Notes: generated by a model not told the origin, from the letters alone. 64,000 nucleotides of DNA from RH-AL1 sp050013235 (GCA_050013235.1 JBEKFQ010000011.1:22988-86987); one strand, 5' to 3'. Counted from the first letter of the stretch, positions 1 to 8,946 are shown. Translations and numbers: made by a program.

Positions 1-5
1 GGGAC

Positions 6-1208
6 GTGACCTCGTCTTTGCTTCCGACCTATGCGCGATACCCTCTTGCCTTTGTCCGCGGCGAAGGCGTTTGGCTCGAGACCGCCGAGGGCGGGCGCTA
101 TCTCGACCTGGGCGGTGGCATTGCCGTGGCGTCGCTCGGTTATTCGCATCCCCATCTCGTCGCGGCCTTGACCGAACAGGCGGGCAAGCTGTGGCATACG
201 TCGAACCTGTTCCAAATCCCCCAGGCCGAGCGCCTGGCGGAGCGGCTGACGGCGGCGTGCTTCGCGGATTATGTCTTCTTCACCAATTCGGGCGCCGAGG
301 CGCTCGAGGGGGCGATCAAGACCGCGCGGAAATATCACGCCGTTGCGGGTCATCCTGAACGCTTCCATATCATTACGTTCGAAGGCGCCTTTCACGGGCG
401 CACCTATGCCACCATCGCGGCGGGCGGGAATGAAAAATATATCGAGGGCTTTGGCCCCAAGGCGCCTGGCTTCGATAAGGTGCCGTTTGGCGATCTCGAA
501 GCGGTCAAGGCCGCGATCGGGCCGGAAACCGCCGCGATTCTGGTGGAGCCGATTCAGGGCGAGGGCGGTATCCGCGTGCCGCCACCCGCCTTTTTGCGTG
601 GGCTTCGCGAGCTTTGCGATCAAAACGGACTGCTTCTCATCGTCGACGAGGTCCAATCGGGGGTCGGCCGCACGGGCAAGCTTTTTGCCTATGAACTTTC
701 CGGGATCGAACCCGACATCATGGCGATCGCCAAAGGCATTGGCGGCGGTTTTCCGCTCGGCGCTTTTTTAACGACCTTCGAAGCTGGAAAAGGCATGACC
801 GTCGGCACCCATGGCACCACGTTCGGCGGCAATCCGCTCGCGACGGCGGTCGGCAATGCCGTGCTCGATGTCGTTCTCGAGCGTGGGTTCATCGAGAGTG
901 TCGCGGCCAAAGGCCTGTTGTTTAAACAGCGTCTCGCCGCTTTGCGGGACACCTATCCCTCCGTCGTCGCCGAAGTGCGCGGCGAGGGGCTGATGCTCGG
1001 CTTGAGGCTCAATGTGCCCGCCGCCGATTTCGCGGCCGCTGGCCGGGCCGAACATGTGCTGGTGATTCCCGCCGCCGATAATGTGGTGCGCTTGATACCG
1101 CCGCTGATCATATCGGAGGATGAAATTGCCGAGGGGGTGGCTCGCCTTGGCGCCGCGTGCGGCCATTTCGCCGTGGCTGCCGATGCGCGAAAAGGGGCGG
1201 CTGAATGA
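6..1208 (+). CDS. argD: Acetylornithine aminotransferase
   Basis: PLP-dependent class III aminotransferase that makes N-acetylornithine from N-acetylglutamate semialdehyde and glutamate in cytosolic arginine biosynthesis; family members often also serve as succinyldiaminopimelate aminotransferase. The 400-residue length fits the family. Visible signatures are NSGAEA near residue 95, DEVQSGVGRTG near 214 and the PLP lysine in AIAKGIGGGFP near 243. The GTG at position 6 gives a normal N-terminus (MTSSLLPTYARYPL), so the gene is probably complete although it lies at the window edge and its promoter is outside. The stop overlaps the argF start by four bases (ATGA), indicating translational coupling. 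Confidence 0.95.
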   Translation: MTSSLLPTYARYPLAFVRGEGVWLETAEGGRYLDLGGGIAVASLGYSHPHLVAALTEQAGKLWHTSNLFQIPQAERLAERLTAACFADYVFFTNSGAEALEGAIKTARKYHAVAGHPERFHIITFEGAFHGRTYATIAAGGNEKYIEGFGPKAPGFDKVPFGDLEAVKAAIGPETAAILVEPIQGEGGIRVPPPAFLRGLRELCDQNGLLLIVDEVQSGVGRTGKLFAYELSGIEPDIMAIAKGIGGGFPLGAFLTTFEAGKGMTVGTHGTTFGGNPLATAVGNAVLDVVLERGFIESVAAKGLLFKQRLAALRDTYPSVVAEVRGEGLMLGLRLNVPAADFAAAGRAEHVLVIPAADNVVRLIPPLIISEDEIAEGVARLGAACGHFAVAADARKGAAE

Positions 1209-2161
1209 CACGAGCACTTTTCTCGGACGCTGCGCGGGAGACGCGGCATTTTCTTGATCTCTCGGTGGTGAGTGCCGGGGATTTGCGCCATATCATCGAT
1301 ACGGCCGCGGCGATCAAGGCGAGCTGGCGGCGTGGCACGCCCTCGCGGGACCGGCCGTTGGCAGGCAAATCCTTGGCGATGATCTTCGACAAGCCCTCGA
1401 CCCGCACGCGCGTCTCCTTCGATCTCGCCATGCGCCAGCTCGGCGGCGAGACGATCATGCTGACGGGCAAGGAAATGCAGCTCGGACGCGGCGAGACCAT
1501 CGCCGACACGGCGCGGGTGTTGTCGCGCTTCGTCGATTCGATCGTGATCCGCATTCTCTCGCACGAGGACATGCTCGAACTGGCTGGCAATGCCAGCATT
1601 CCCGTCATCAATGGGCTGACCAAGCGCTCGCATCCCTGTCAGGTCATGGCCGACATTCTGACCTTCGAGGAACACAAGGGGCCCATCGCGGGCAAGACCG
1701 TCGCTTGGGTCGGCGATTCCAATAATGTCTTGGCGAGCTGGATTCATGCGGCCCAAGCCTTCGGCTTCAGGATCAATGTCGCCGCGCCGGAGCCGTTTGA
1801 CGTGCCGCAAGAGATGCTGGATTGGGCGAAATCGACGGGAACAAAGCTGACCACCACCGCAGATCCCTACGCCGCGGTGGATGGCGCGGATTGCGTGATC
1901 TCGGATTGCTGGGTCTCCATGGGCGACGAGGATGAAAGCTTGCGCCGCAATCTTCTTGCGCCCTATCAGGTCAATGCCAAGCTGATGGCCGCCGCGCATA
2001 AGGATGCGATCTTCATGCATTGTCTTCCCGCCCATCGCGGCGAGGAGGTGACCGACGAGGTCATCGACGGGCCGCAGTCCGTTGTCTTCGACGAGGCCGA
2101 GAACCGTTTGCATGCGCAAAAGGGTATTTTGGCCTGGTGTTTGGGAGCCTCGGATCGATGA
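1205..2161 (+). CDS. argF: Ornithine carbamoyltransferase
   Basis: Transfers the carbamoyl group from carbamoyl phosphate to ornithine, giving citrulline, the step after ArgD and ArgE in arginine synthesis. The 318-residue protein shows the carbamoyl-phosphate motif STRTRVSF near residue 64, the HPCQ motif, WVGDSNNVLASW near 169 and the catalytic HCLPA motif near 272. It overlaps argD by four bases, and its stop codon overlaps the hslO start, so the three genes form one tightly packed transcription unit. Confidence 0.96.
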   Translation: MTRALFSDAARETRHFLDLSVVSAGDLRHIIDTAAAIKASWRRGTPSRDRPLAGKSLAMIFDKPSTRTRVSFDLAMRQLGGETIMLTGKEMQLGRGETIADTARVLSRFVDSIVIRILSHEDMLELAGNASIPVINGLTKRSHPCQVMADILTFEEHKGPIAGKTVAWVGDSNNVLASWIHAAQAFGFRINVAAPEPFDVPQEMLDWAKSTGTKLTTTADPYAAVDGADCVISDCWVSMGDEDESLRRNLLAPYQVNAKLMAAAHKDAIFMHCLPAHRGEEVTDEVIDGPQSVVFDEAENRLHAQKGILAWCLGASDR

Positions 2162-3144
2162 CGCCGGCCGGGCAGACTGGCTTTCCCGAGCTGCGTCCTG
2201 TCTCCGATGTGGGTCACGACGATCTCGTGCTTCCCTATGCGGTCGAACCGCTCGATGTGCGCGGGCGCGTCGTGCGGCTGGGCGCCTCGATCGACCGTAT
2301 TCTGTCCCAACATGCCTATCCCAAGCCCGTCGCCCGGCTGGTGGGGGAAGCCGCCGCTCTGACCGTGCTGCTGGGTTCGGCCTTGAAAATGCAAGGGCGT
2401 TTCCAACTACAGACCAAGAGCGACGGCGTGATCGACATGCTGGTCGTCGATTTCGACGCGCCGGACCGGATCCGCGCTTTCGCGCGCTACAACGCCGCGC
2501 GCTTGGCCGCCTCGCCTCAACACGCCGATCTGCTGGGGCGCGGCCATCTCGCTTTCACCATCGACCAGGGCGATGCCTCGTCGCGTTATCAAGGCATTGT
2601 CGCGCTGGAAGGGCAGGGGCTGGAGGCGGCGGCGCATGAATATTTCCTGCGCTCCGAGCAAATCCCGACGCTGGTCCGCCTCGCGGTTGCCGAAAATGTG
2701 ACGGGGGAGGGGACGGCTTGGCGGGCAGGCGGCCTCATCGTGCAATTTTTGCCGCCCTCGTCCGAGCGCCAGCGCCACGCCGATCTCCATCCCGGCGATG
2801 CGCCGGGCGATTTCGTGCCCGATGCGGCCGCGCCCGACGAGGCCTGGGTGGAAGCCTGCGCCCTGATCGAGACGATCGAGGATCACGAGCTCGTCGATCC
2901 CACTCTATCGAGCGAGCGGTTGCTCTACCGGCTGTTCCACGAACGCGGCGTCACGGTTTTCGAGCCGCAAGCCGTCCGCGACGCCTGCCGCTGCTCGCGC
3001 GACGGCATCGAGGCGATGCTGCGCCGGTTCTCGCCGCAAGAGCGCAAGGATATGATCGGCGACGACGGAAAAATTGGCGTGACCTGCGAGTTCTGCTCGG
3101 TGAAACGGGAGTTCGAGCCGGGGGAGTTTGAGGGGGCGGAGTGA
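2158..3144 (+). CDS. hslO: Hsp33 redox-regulated holdase chaperone
   Basis: Cytosolic chaperone switched on by oxidation: four cysteines bind zinc when reduced and form disulfides under oxidative stress. All four are visible near the C-terminus as CRC (about 277 and 279) and CEFC (about 309 and 312). The open frame continues upstream to 2020, but the ATG at 2158 overlaps the argF stop and gives the usual Hsp33 length (328 aa) and N-terminus, so I chose it. Its position behind argD-argF is, from memory, a recurring alphaproteobacterial arrangement. Confidence 0.93.
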   Translation: MTPAGQTGFPELRPVSDVGHDDLVLPYAVEPLDVRGRVVRLGASIDRILSQHAYPKPVARLVGEAAALTVLLGSALKMQGRFQLQTKSDGVIDMLVVDFDAPDRIRAFARYNAARLAASPQHADLLGRGHLAFTIDQGDASSRYQGIVALEGQGLEAAAHEYFLRSEQIPTLVRLAVAENVTGEGTAWRAGGLIVQFLPPSSERQRHADLHPGDAPGDFVPDAAAPDEAWVEACALIETIEDHELVDPTLSSERLLYRLFHERGVTVFEPQAVRDACRCSRDGIEAMLRRFSPQERKDMIGDDGKIGVTCEFCSVKREFEPGEFEGAE

Positions 3145-3184
3145 GCTCTATTTCGTGCGCTTTGGAAGAAGGCCAAGCGCCTCC

Positions 3185-4357
3185 CTAACTCAGCGCTGCC
3201 GCCAGCCGGTGCATGAAGGTAATCCCGGCCTCGAGCTCCGGCACTTCGATATATTCGTCGGGCTGATGCGCCTGGTCGATCGAGCCGGGGCCGCAGACGA
3301 TGGTCGAGATCCCGGCGCGTTGGAACTGGCCGGCCTCGGTCGCGAAGGAGGCGGTGCCGGTCGCGTTCGAGCGCGTCAGCGATTTCACCAAGGTTTCCGC
3401 CGGCGATCCCGGTTCCGGGGCGAGGCCGGGGACTTCGTGATCGGCATGGGTCTCGATCCGCGCGTCCTTGGCGTAGCGCGTCAGCTTCGGCAGCACCACG
3501 CGGGCGGCATAATCGTCGAGATGGGCGCGGGCGCTTCCTTGATCGACATTGGGAAGGCCGCGAAATTCCCAATCGAAGGCGCAGCGCTTGGCCATGATGT
3601 TGCGGGCGGTGCCGCCCTCGATCTTGCCGACGTGGATCGTCGAAAAAGGGGGATCGAACAGGCCGGAGGGATCGCCTTCCTCGCGCAGCGTCGCGGCATA
3701 TCGATAGAGTTCGCTGACAAGCTCGCAAGCCGCTTCCACGGCGCTGGCGCCCAGATGCGGCTTGGAGGAATGAGCCTCCTTGCCATGGACGATCGTCTTG
3801 TAGGTGGCGATGCTTTTATGCGCATCGACGACCGCCATTTCCGTGGGTTCGCCGACAATGGCGATGGCGGGGCGGGGCAGTCCGTGACCGAAACGCGCAA
3901 TCGTATCGAGCGAGCCGCGGCAGCCGATTTCCTCGTCATAGCTCAGCAGCAGATGGATGGGTTTCTTGAGCGCCGCCCTTTGGAACACCGGCAGCATGGC
4001 GAGACAAATCGCGTCGAACCCTTTCATGTCGCAGGTGCCGCGGCCATAAATCCGGCCGCCATGCTGGCGCAGCGTGAAGGGATCGCCTGTCCATTCCTGA
4101 CCCTCGACGGGCACGACGTCGGTATGACCGGAGAGAACGACACCGCCATCGATCTTGGGGCCAATGGTCAGGAACAAGGCGGCCTTGTCGCCCTTGGCAT
4201 TGGGAACCCGGATCGACTCGATCTCGAGTCCGGCGAGATAGGATTCGACGAATTCGATCAGCGGCAGATTGGTTTTCGAACTGACCGTATCGAAGCCGGT
4301 GAGCCGCTCCAGAATGGCGAGCGTTGCCGCGAAATCGTCAGCCCGGCTCTTTGTCAT
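3185..4357 (-). CDS. argE: Acetylornithine deacetylase
   Basis: M20-family zinc amidohydrolase that removes the acetyl group from N-acetylornithine, feeding ornithine to ArgF. Metal-ligand motifs are present: SGHTDVVPVEG, GTCDMKG and YDEEIGCRGS, with the C-terminal HxxDE-like segment near the end. The ATG at 4357 has a GGGAG ribosome-binding site nine bases upstream and is preferred over the GTG at 4366; it gives 390 residues, normal for the family. The gene is convergent with hslO, 40 bp away. It completes the arginine gene set seen at this end of the window. Confidence 0.93.
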   Translation of the reverse strand: MTKSRADDFAATLAILERLTGFDTVSSKTNLPLIEFVESYLAGLEIESIRVPNAKGDKAALFLTIGPKIDGGVVLSGHTDVVPVEGQEWTGDPFTLRQHGGRIYGRGTCDMKGFDAICLAMLPVFQRAALKKPIHLLLSYDEEIGCRGSLDTIARFGHGLPRPAIAIVGEPTEMAVVDAHKSIATYKTIVHGKEAHSSKPHLGASAVEAACELVSELYRYAATLREEGDPSGLFDPPFSTIHVGKIEGGTARNIMAKRCAFDWEFRGLPNVDQGSARAHLDDYAARVVLPKLTRYAKDARIETHADHEVPGLAPEPGSPAETLVKSLTRSNATGTASFATEAGQFQRAGISTIVCGPGSIDQAHQPDEYIEVPELEAGITFMHRLAAALS

Positions 4358-4429
4358 CGCGGCCACTCCCGGTTCCGGCGGCTTGGTTCGTATCGATCAG
4401 GTCCTGTCGGGTGAGACATGGTTTTTGGA

Positions 4430-4510
4430 TTAGCAAAAACGAGACCGTGCTTCTTTTCCGGGAGTTCTCGCAGAGGTCCGATCACGAAAGCCTGCAATTT
4501 TTGGGCGGAA
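4430..4510 (+). repeat. Possible diverged copy of the two-hairpin repeat
   Basis: The argE-apaG gap resembles the second half of the repeat described at 53605 and 60376: a GAGTTCTCGCAGAGGTCC-like part is followed by GATCACGAAAGCCTGCAATT and a T run. The match is loose and was made by eye, so this may be chance. Confidence 0.25.
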
Positions 4511-4513
4511 AGC

Positions 4514-4906
4514 TCAATTGATCACGCGCTGCGTAAAAGGCGAGTCGAGTGAAAAAGCCGGAATTTCGATTTCGAAGACAACACCGGTTTCGTCCACCAC
4601 CCGGTATGTTCCGGCCATGATGCCGGAGGACGTCGTGAGCGGACAGCCCGACGTGTAACGGAAGGTCTCTCCGGGCTTCAAGACGGGTTGTTCGCCGACA
4701 ATGCCCGCGCCCTTGACTTCCTCGAGACGCCCATTGGCGTCGGTGATCTTCCAGTGCCGCGCCGTGACCTGAACCGTCGTCTTGCTTTGATTGGCGATTT
4801 CGACGGTATAGGCCCAAAAATATTGGCCCTCGTCCACGTCGGATCGCTCCGGCACGAATTCCGGCAACACGGTTACCTCGATATCCCTGGTGACGCAGCT
4901 ATACAT
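4514..4906 (-). CDS. apaG: ApaG (DUF525) protein
   Basis: Small all-beta ApaG/DUF525 protein. Characteristic segments are TRDIEVTVLPEFVPERS, YFWAYTVEIANQS, VQVTARHWKITDANG, the glycine-rich GAGIVGEQPVLKPGE and FRYTSGCPLTT. The molecular role in bacteria is not settled; corD in Salmonella affects cobalt resistance and magnesium efflux. I placed the start at the ATG giving MYSCVTRDIEV, as most homologues begin there; in-frame starts at 4921 and 4945 would add 5 or 13 residues. Located between argE and metZ, all on the minus strand. Confidence 0.9.
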   Translation of the reverse strand: MYSCVTRDIEVTVLPEFVPERSDVDEGQYFWAYTVEIANQSKTTVQVTARHWKITDANGRLEEVKGAGIVGEQPVLKPGETFRYTSGCPLTTSSGIMAGTYRVVDETGVVFEIEIPAFSLDSPFTQRVIN

Positions 4907-5037
4907 CGAAGAGCCACTCATTCCCGATCTTGCCGTTTCTATCACGGGACCGCCCGGTTTCCAAAGCTGTTTTGAGTTCGCCGCCGCTGCCGGACTTTCG
5001 AAGAAACATTGTTATTTCATATAATTAGAGCTTGCGG

Positions 5038-6252
5038 TTACTCGGCCGCCAGACCCGGCGCCTGGGCGGCCTGGAGAGCTCGCGCAATATCTTCGATCAG
5101 GTCTTGCGGGTCCTCGAGCCCGACGGAGAGCCGGAGCATGCCTTCGGTGATCCCCATGGCCGCGCGGGCCTCGGGGGTCAGGCGTTGATGCGTCGTCGTC
5201 GCGGGATGCGTGATGATGCTTTTGGCATCGCCGAGATTGTTGGAAATCGTGATGATCGACAGCGCATTTGCGAAGCGGAACGCGCCGGCCTTGCCGCCCG
5301 CCAGGTCGAAGCTCACCAGCGTCGAGCCCCCCTTCATTTGCCGCTTGATCAAATCGGCTTGGGGGTGATCGGCTCGGCCGGGATAGATCACCCGTTCCAC
5401 GCCGGGCTGCGTGGCCAGAAAATCCGCTATCGCGCCGGCGCTACGGACCTGATGCGCCACGCGCACGGGCAGGCTCTCCAGCGACTTCAACAGCACCCAG
5501 GCATTGAAGGGCGAGAGAGCAGGGCCGGTCTGCCTGAGGTAATTGTGAAAATGCTGGTCGATCAAGGCTTGGCTGGTCAAGATGACGCCGCCGAGACAGC
5601 GGCCGTGGCCATCGACATGCTTGGTCGCGGAATAGACGACGATATCGGCGCCGAGTTCGAGCGGCCGTTGCAGCATCGGCGTGGCGAACACATTGTCGAC
5701 CACGAGCGTGGCGCCGCCGGCATGGGCGATGTCCGCGATCGCCTGGATATCGTAGACTTCCAGGCCGGGATTGGTGGGCGATTCCAGAAAACAGACCTTC
5801 GTGTTGGGCCGTATCGCCGCCCGCCATTGATCGAGATCGCCGCCGTCGACCAGAGTGGTCTCGACGCCAAAGCGCGGCAGAAGATCCTCGATGATATACA
5901 GGCATGAGCCAAACAGCGCCCGGGCGGACACGACATGATCGCCGGTGCGGACTTGCCCCATGACGGAAGCTGTCACGGCGGCCATGCCGCTGGCCGTGGC
6001 GCGCGCGGCTTCCGCGCCTTCGAGCAGCGCCATGCGCTCCTCGAACATGGCAACGGTTGGATTGGAGTAGCGGGAATAGATGAAGCCCGGCGTCTGGCCC
6101 TTGAAGCGCGCCTCCGCGACTTCCATCGATTCATAGACATAGCCCTGGGTCAGGAAGAGCGCCTCGGACAATTCGCCGAAGGCGGAGCGCATCGTCCCGC
6201 CGTGAACGAGCTGGGTGGCGGGCCGCAAGCCCTGGACCTTTGACTGTGTCAT
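5038..6252 (-). CDS. metZ: O-succinylhomoserine sulfhydrylase
   Basis: Cys/Met-metabolism PLP enzyme that makes homocysteine from O-succinylhomoserine and sulfide, the direct sulfhydrylation route to methionine. Signatures are YSRYSNPTVAMFEERMALLEG, ATASGMAAVTA, the PLP-binding lysine in YSATKHVDGHGR and the SLGDAKS-like NLGDAKSIITHPATTTH block. The ATG at 6252 gives 404 residues starting MTQSKVQGLRPATQLVHGG; the frame also allows a TTG at 6273. It is divergent from dcd. The upstream leader can fold into a strong stem and may regulate the gene (see 6320-6382). Confidence 0.92.
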   Translation of the reverse strand: MTQSKVQGLRPATQLVHGGTMRSAFGELSEALFLTQGYVYESMEVAEARFKGQTPGFIYSRYSNPTVAMFEERMALLEGAEAARATASGMAAVTASVMGQVRTGDHVVSARALFGSCLYIIEDLLPRFGVETTLVDGGDLDQWRAAIRPNTKVCFLESPTNPGLEVYDIQAIADIAHAGGATLVVDNVFATPMLQRPLELGADIVVYSATKHVDGHGRCLGGVILTSQALIDQHFHNYLRQTGPALSPFNAWVLLKSLESLPVRVAHQVRSAGAIADFLATQPGVERVIYPGRADHPQADLIKRQMKGGSTLVSFDLAGGKAGAFRFANALSIITISNNLGDAKSIITHPATTTHQRLTPEARAAMGITEGMLRLSVGLEDPQDLIEDIARALQAAQAPGLAAE

Positions 6253-6319
6253 CTCGAAATCCCATCTTTCCAACGCCCGCCTCCGGCATCCCGTTGGGCG
6301 CGAGTTCCCAATGAGCCGG

Positions 6320-6382
6320 AAACTTCTTTAGTCCTAAACGCGCGGCAACCCCGCATGCAAGCTCGTCAGGCTCTCGCCGCGT
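6320..6382 (-). promoter_or_regulatory. Candidate structured metZ leader, possibly SAM-II-like
   Basis: On the metZ strand the leader holds a perfect 6-bp stem, GCCGCG at 6376-6381 (reading CGCGGC on minus) paired with its complement at 6341-6346. It encloses a 29-nt loop containing CTTGCATGC and is followed by a tail with TTTAGGACTAAAG. One stem, a large loop and an A/U-rich tail ending in CUAAA resemble the layout of the SAM-II riboswitch, which is known upstream of alphaproteobacterial methionine genes. The conserved loop sequence does not match well, so this is only a candidate. Confidence 0.35.
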
Positions 6383-6455
6383 GATTTCAGATGTGCGATA
6401 GGGTTCTCTTGTAGGCAGGGCCGCGGTGAAGCCCCGTGAATTGTGAAGTGCTGGT

Positions 6456-7625
6456 ATGACAGTGACAGGACGCGAGAAGCGCGGGGAAACTCAGGGGCAA
6501 ACTGGCCAGGACGGCGGCTCGCCGGGTTTATTGCCGCGCGAGGAAATCGAGGCCTTGATTGCGCGGCGGGTCATATCCGGCGATCACGTGATCGAAGCGG
6601 CGCAAATCCAGCCGGCTAGTCTCGATTTGCGGCTCGGCGCGAAAGCCTACCGGGTGCGGGCGAGCTTCCTGACCGGGCGGGATCGCGACGTCGCGAGCCG
6701 GCTCGAGGCCTTGACCTCCGATACGGTCGATCTCTCCGGCGGCGGCGCGGTCTTGGAGCGCGGCTGCGTCTATGTCGTGCCTTTGCTGGAATCCCTCGAT
6801 CTGCCGGCCTCGCTCTCGGCGGCGGCGAATCCCAAGAGCTCGACGGGCCGGCTCGATATTTTTACCCGCCTCATCACCGATGGGAGCGAGGTCTTCGATC
6901 ACGTGGCGCGCGGCTACACCGGCAGGCTCTACGCCGAGGTCTCGCCGCGCAGTTTCAGCGTGCGTGTTCACGAGGGCTCGAAGCTCAATCAGATTCGCTT
7001 CCGCCGCTGGGCGCCGGACGACGCCGGGACGGCCCAGGGGATCGACGACCGGGCGCTGTCGCGTTCGCACGGCCAGATGCCTCTGGTGGATGGCGATCTC
7101 AACCTGCGCGGTGGCTTGATCTTGCGTGTGGCCCTCAGCGCGGCGACGATTGGCGAGATCATCGGCTTCAAGGCGCAAAAGCATACGGATCCCGTCGACG
7201 TCGATCGCGTGGGCGCCTATGACCCGCGTGAATTTTGGGAGCCGATCCAGGCGCGCCGCGACGGCCGGCTGATCCTCGATCCCGGTGAATTCTACATCTT
7301 GGCTTCGCATGAGCGACTTCATATCCCCCCCGAACTCGCCGCCGAAATGGTTCCGATCGACCCGGCCATGGGTGAGTTCCGGGTGCATTACGCCGGCTTT
7401 TTCGATCCCGGTTTCGGCTCGACGCCGGAGGGCCAGCCCGGTGCCCGCGCGGTGTTGGAAGTGCGCAGCCATGAAGTGCCCTTCATCTTGGAAGACGGGC
7501 AAGTGATCGGGCGGCTGGTCTATGAAAAGATGGCCTCCGCGCCTCGCTTGCTCTATGGTGAAGGTGGAGCATCGAATTATCAGGGCCAGGGCCTGAAACT
7601 TTCCAAGCATTTCCGGGCTTTTTAG
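6456..7625 (+). CDS. dcd: 2'-deoxycytidine 5'-triphosphate deaminase, long form
   Basis: Deaminates dCTP to dUTP for dTMP synthesis. At 389 residues it is about twice the size of E. coli Dcd. It matches the long alphaproteobacterial form with two dUTPase-like halves: the N-terminal half holds QPASLDLRLG (about residue 50) and the substrate-loop motif ANPKSSTGRLDIFTR, and the C-terminal half holds EFYILASHERLHIPPELAAE and HYAGFFDPGFG. The N-terminal 25 residues are polar and probably unstructured. Divergent from metZ; 203 bp separate the two starts. Confidence 0.88.
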   Translation: MTVTGREKRGETQGQTGQDGGSPGLLPREEIEALIARRVISGDHVIEAAQIQPASLDLRLGAKAYRVRASFLTGRDRDVASRLEALTSDTVDLSGGGAVLERGCVYVVPLLESLDLPASLSAAANPKSSTGRLDIFTRLITDGSEVFDHVARGYTGRLYAEVSPRSFSVRVHEGSKLNQIRFRRWAPDDAGTAQGIDDRALSRSHGQMPLVDGDLNLRGGLILRVALSAATIGEIIGFKAQKHTDPVDVDRVGAYDPREFWEPIQARRDGRLILDPGEFYILASHERLHIPPELAAEMVPIDPAMGEFRVHYAGFFDPGFGSTPEGQPGARAVLEVRSHEVPFILEDGQVIGRLVYEKMASAPRLLYGEGGASNYQGQGLKLSKHFRAF

Positions 7626-7760
7626 AGCCTAGTCTCCTGGTCGGACTCAGCCCACGGCAGCTTGGCCGGCAGCGGATCCAATTCCGTTTATTTTATATTA
7701 AAAACAAGATGTTATTTATACGTTCCACCTCCCGTTAGGTGAGTTAAATTATGCGGCGGC

Positions 7761-7789
7761 TTGCATTTTTGTTGCATTGCACAATATAT
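7761..7789 (+). promoter_or_regulatory. Possible sigma70-type promoter for the GNAT gene
   Basis: TTGCAT at 7761-7766 and ATATAT at 7784-7789 are separated by 17 bases in a locally AT-rich stretch, about 50 bases before the GTG start at 7840. The spacing is ideal, but the hexamers are only moderate matches. Confidence 0.4.
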
Positions 7790-7839
7790 AGGAGCAGCCA
7801 AAAAAAACGAATCGGGGAGGCAGATTAGGAGTATTCGAC

Positions 7840-8448
7840 GTGTCTCAGACTGAAAATCATACGCACCATGTCCGGCGGCTGTATGGGCCGGATCTTCCGC
7901 TTTTTAGGGAACATCTCCTGCGGCTTGACCCCGAGACGCGCCACGATCGGTTCGGCCTTCAAGTTTCCGACGAATATCTCGAGAATTATGCCGAATTGTG
8001 TTTCGCGCCGGGCGCGTTGACCTATGGGTATTTCGAGGACGGCGTGATCCGCGGTGCTGGAGAGCTTCGCATGTACCCCTCGAAGGATCACCCCAACCAT
8101 CGCGACGGCGAGGCGGCTTTCAGTGTCGAGCTTCCCTGGCGCCGGTCTGGCATTGGCACGCAATTGATGAACTATATCGTCTTGGCCGCGCGCAATCGCA
8201 GCATTGGCACGCTGACGATCGTTTGTTTGCGGAATAATCAGGCGATGTTGCGGCTTGCCAAGAAGTTCGAGGCCGAGCTCCAGTTCGAAATGAGCGAGGT
8301 GACCGGCCATCTCGTGTCACGCTCCCCGACGGCCATGTCGATTTGGCACGAATTCGTGGACAATACGCTCGATCTTGGCGCATCCTTGATGGAATATCAG
8401 GGCCGCCTTATCCACAAAACCGCGCAAACCGGTCATCACGAGAGTTAG
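7840..8448 (+). CDS. GNAT-family N-acetyltransferase
   Basis: The 202-residue protein has a GNAT fold. The acetyl-CoA loop lies in LPWRRSGIGTQLMNYIV (an RxxGIGxxL variant of the RxxGxG/A motif), preceded by an ELRMYPSKD strand and followed by LTIVCLRNNQAMLRLAKKF, where the asparagine and leucine-rich helix are typical. The substrate cannot be told from sequence. Translation starts at a GTG with TAGGAG eight bases upstream. It stands alone between dcd and the tRNA gene, with its own probable promoter. Confidence 0.8.
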   Translation: MSQTENHTHHVRRLYGPDLPLFREHLLRLDPETRHDRFGLQVSDEYLENYAELCFAPGALTYGYFEDGVIRGAGELRMYPSKDHPNHRDGEAAFSVELPWRRSGIGTQLMNYIVLAARNRSIGTLTIVCLRNNQAMLRLAKKFEAELQFEMSEVTGHLVSRSPTAMSIWHEFVDNTLDLGASLMEYQGRLIHKTAQTGHHES

Positions 8449-8512
8449 TTCTCGTGGAGAAGCCGGTGTGCGAGATTGTCAGCGCGCGCCGGCCACGCTA
8501 GGGTGAATTCGC

Positions 8513-8586
8513 GCGGGCGTAGTTCAATGGCAGAACGGAAGCTTCCCAAGCTTCATACGAGGGTTCGATTCCCTTCGCCCGCTCCA
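8513..8586 (+). tRNA. tRNA-Gly (anticodon CCC)
   Basis: A complete cloverleaf can be read. The acceptor arm GCGGGCG at 8513-8519 pairs with CGCCCGC at 8576-8582, the discriminator is T, and CCA is encoded. The D arm contains AGTTCAATGGCAGA, the anticodon stem GAAGC/GCTTC encloses TTCCCAA with anticodon CCC, and the T loop is GGTTCGATTCC. At 74 nt with CCA it has normal length. The adjoining IS630 remnant suggests that this tRNA end has served as an insertion hotspot. Confidence 0.97.
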
Positions 8587-8946
8587 CTTAACCATATGAT
8601 TCTACGAGGCTTTCCGCTTTCTCGCCGGCCGGCCAAGCTTCCGTTCCCGTGCGGTTCGTTGTGGGGATGGTCTTTTTCAGTTCGCGCAAAATGGCAAGAG
8701 GTGTCTTGCCTTTCGGCGCCTCCTTCAACCGTGTCCCCGCCCCCGGTATTTTTTGTCACGGCATCCGGGGTCCATCCGGCGGCGTCCATGATCGACCGGC
8801 CGGTCGCGATCCCTTCGCCGGCCAGCCGCAATTTCAATTCGTCAATCGTCATGTCCGGCGTCTCGGCCGCCAGGGCACGGATCAACGCGTAATGCGGCTC
8901 CAATTTGGGGCGGCAAGGTGGTTTTCGCAGTCGATTGCCGCGACAT
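8587..8946 (-). pseudogene. IS630-family transposase remnant (N-terminal part)
   Basis: On the minus strand, from about 8940 to 8810, the frame reads PCRPKLEPHYALIRAL, then AAETPDMTIDELKLRLAGEG. This is the typical helix-turn-helix region of IS630-type transposases (PKL.P....IRALV.E.PD.TL.EL...L). After GIATGRS the similarity stops, and no DDE catalytic part is present. The rest, down to the tRNA, has a 50-residue open stretch in another frame (KEAPKGKTPLAILRELKKTI, stop at 8588) that I do not recognise. The fragment directly abuts the putA stop codon. Confidence 0.6.

Noticed and set aside
3128..4414. 428-codon + strand frame opposite argE
   Set aside because: Antisense to ArgE, which has all metal-site motifs; no domain seen.
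8476..8892. Open frame through the tRNA-Gly gene
   Set aside because: Text such as HTRVRFPSPAP is the familiar translation of a tRNA T arm, not a protein.
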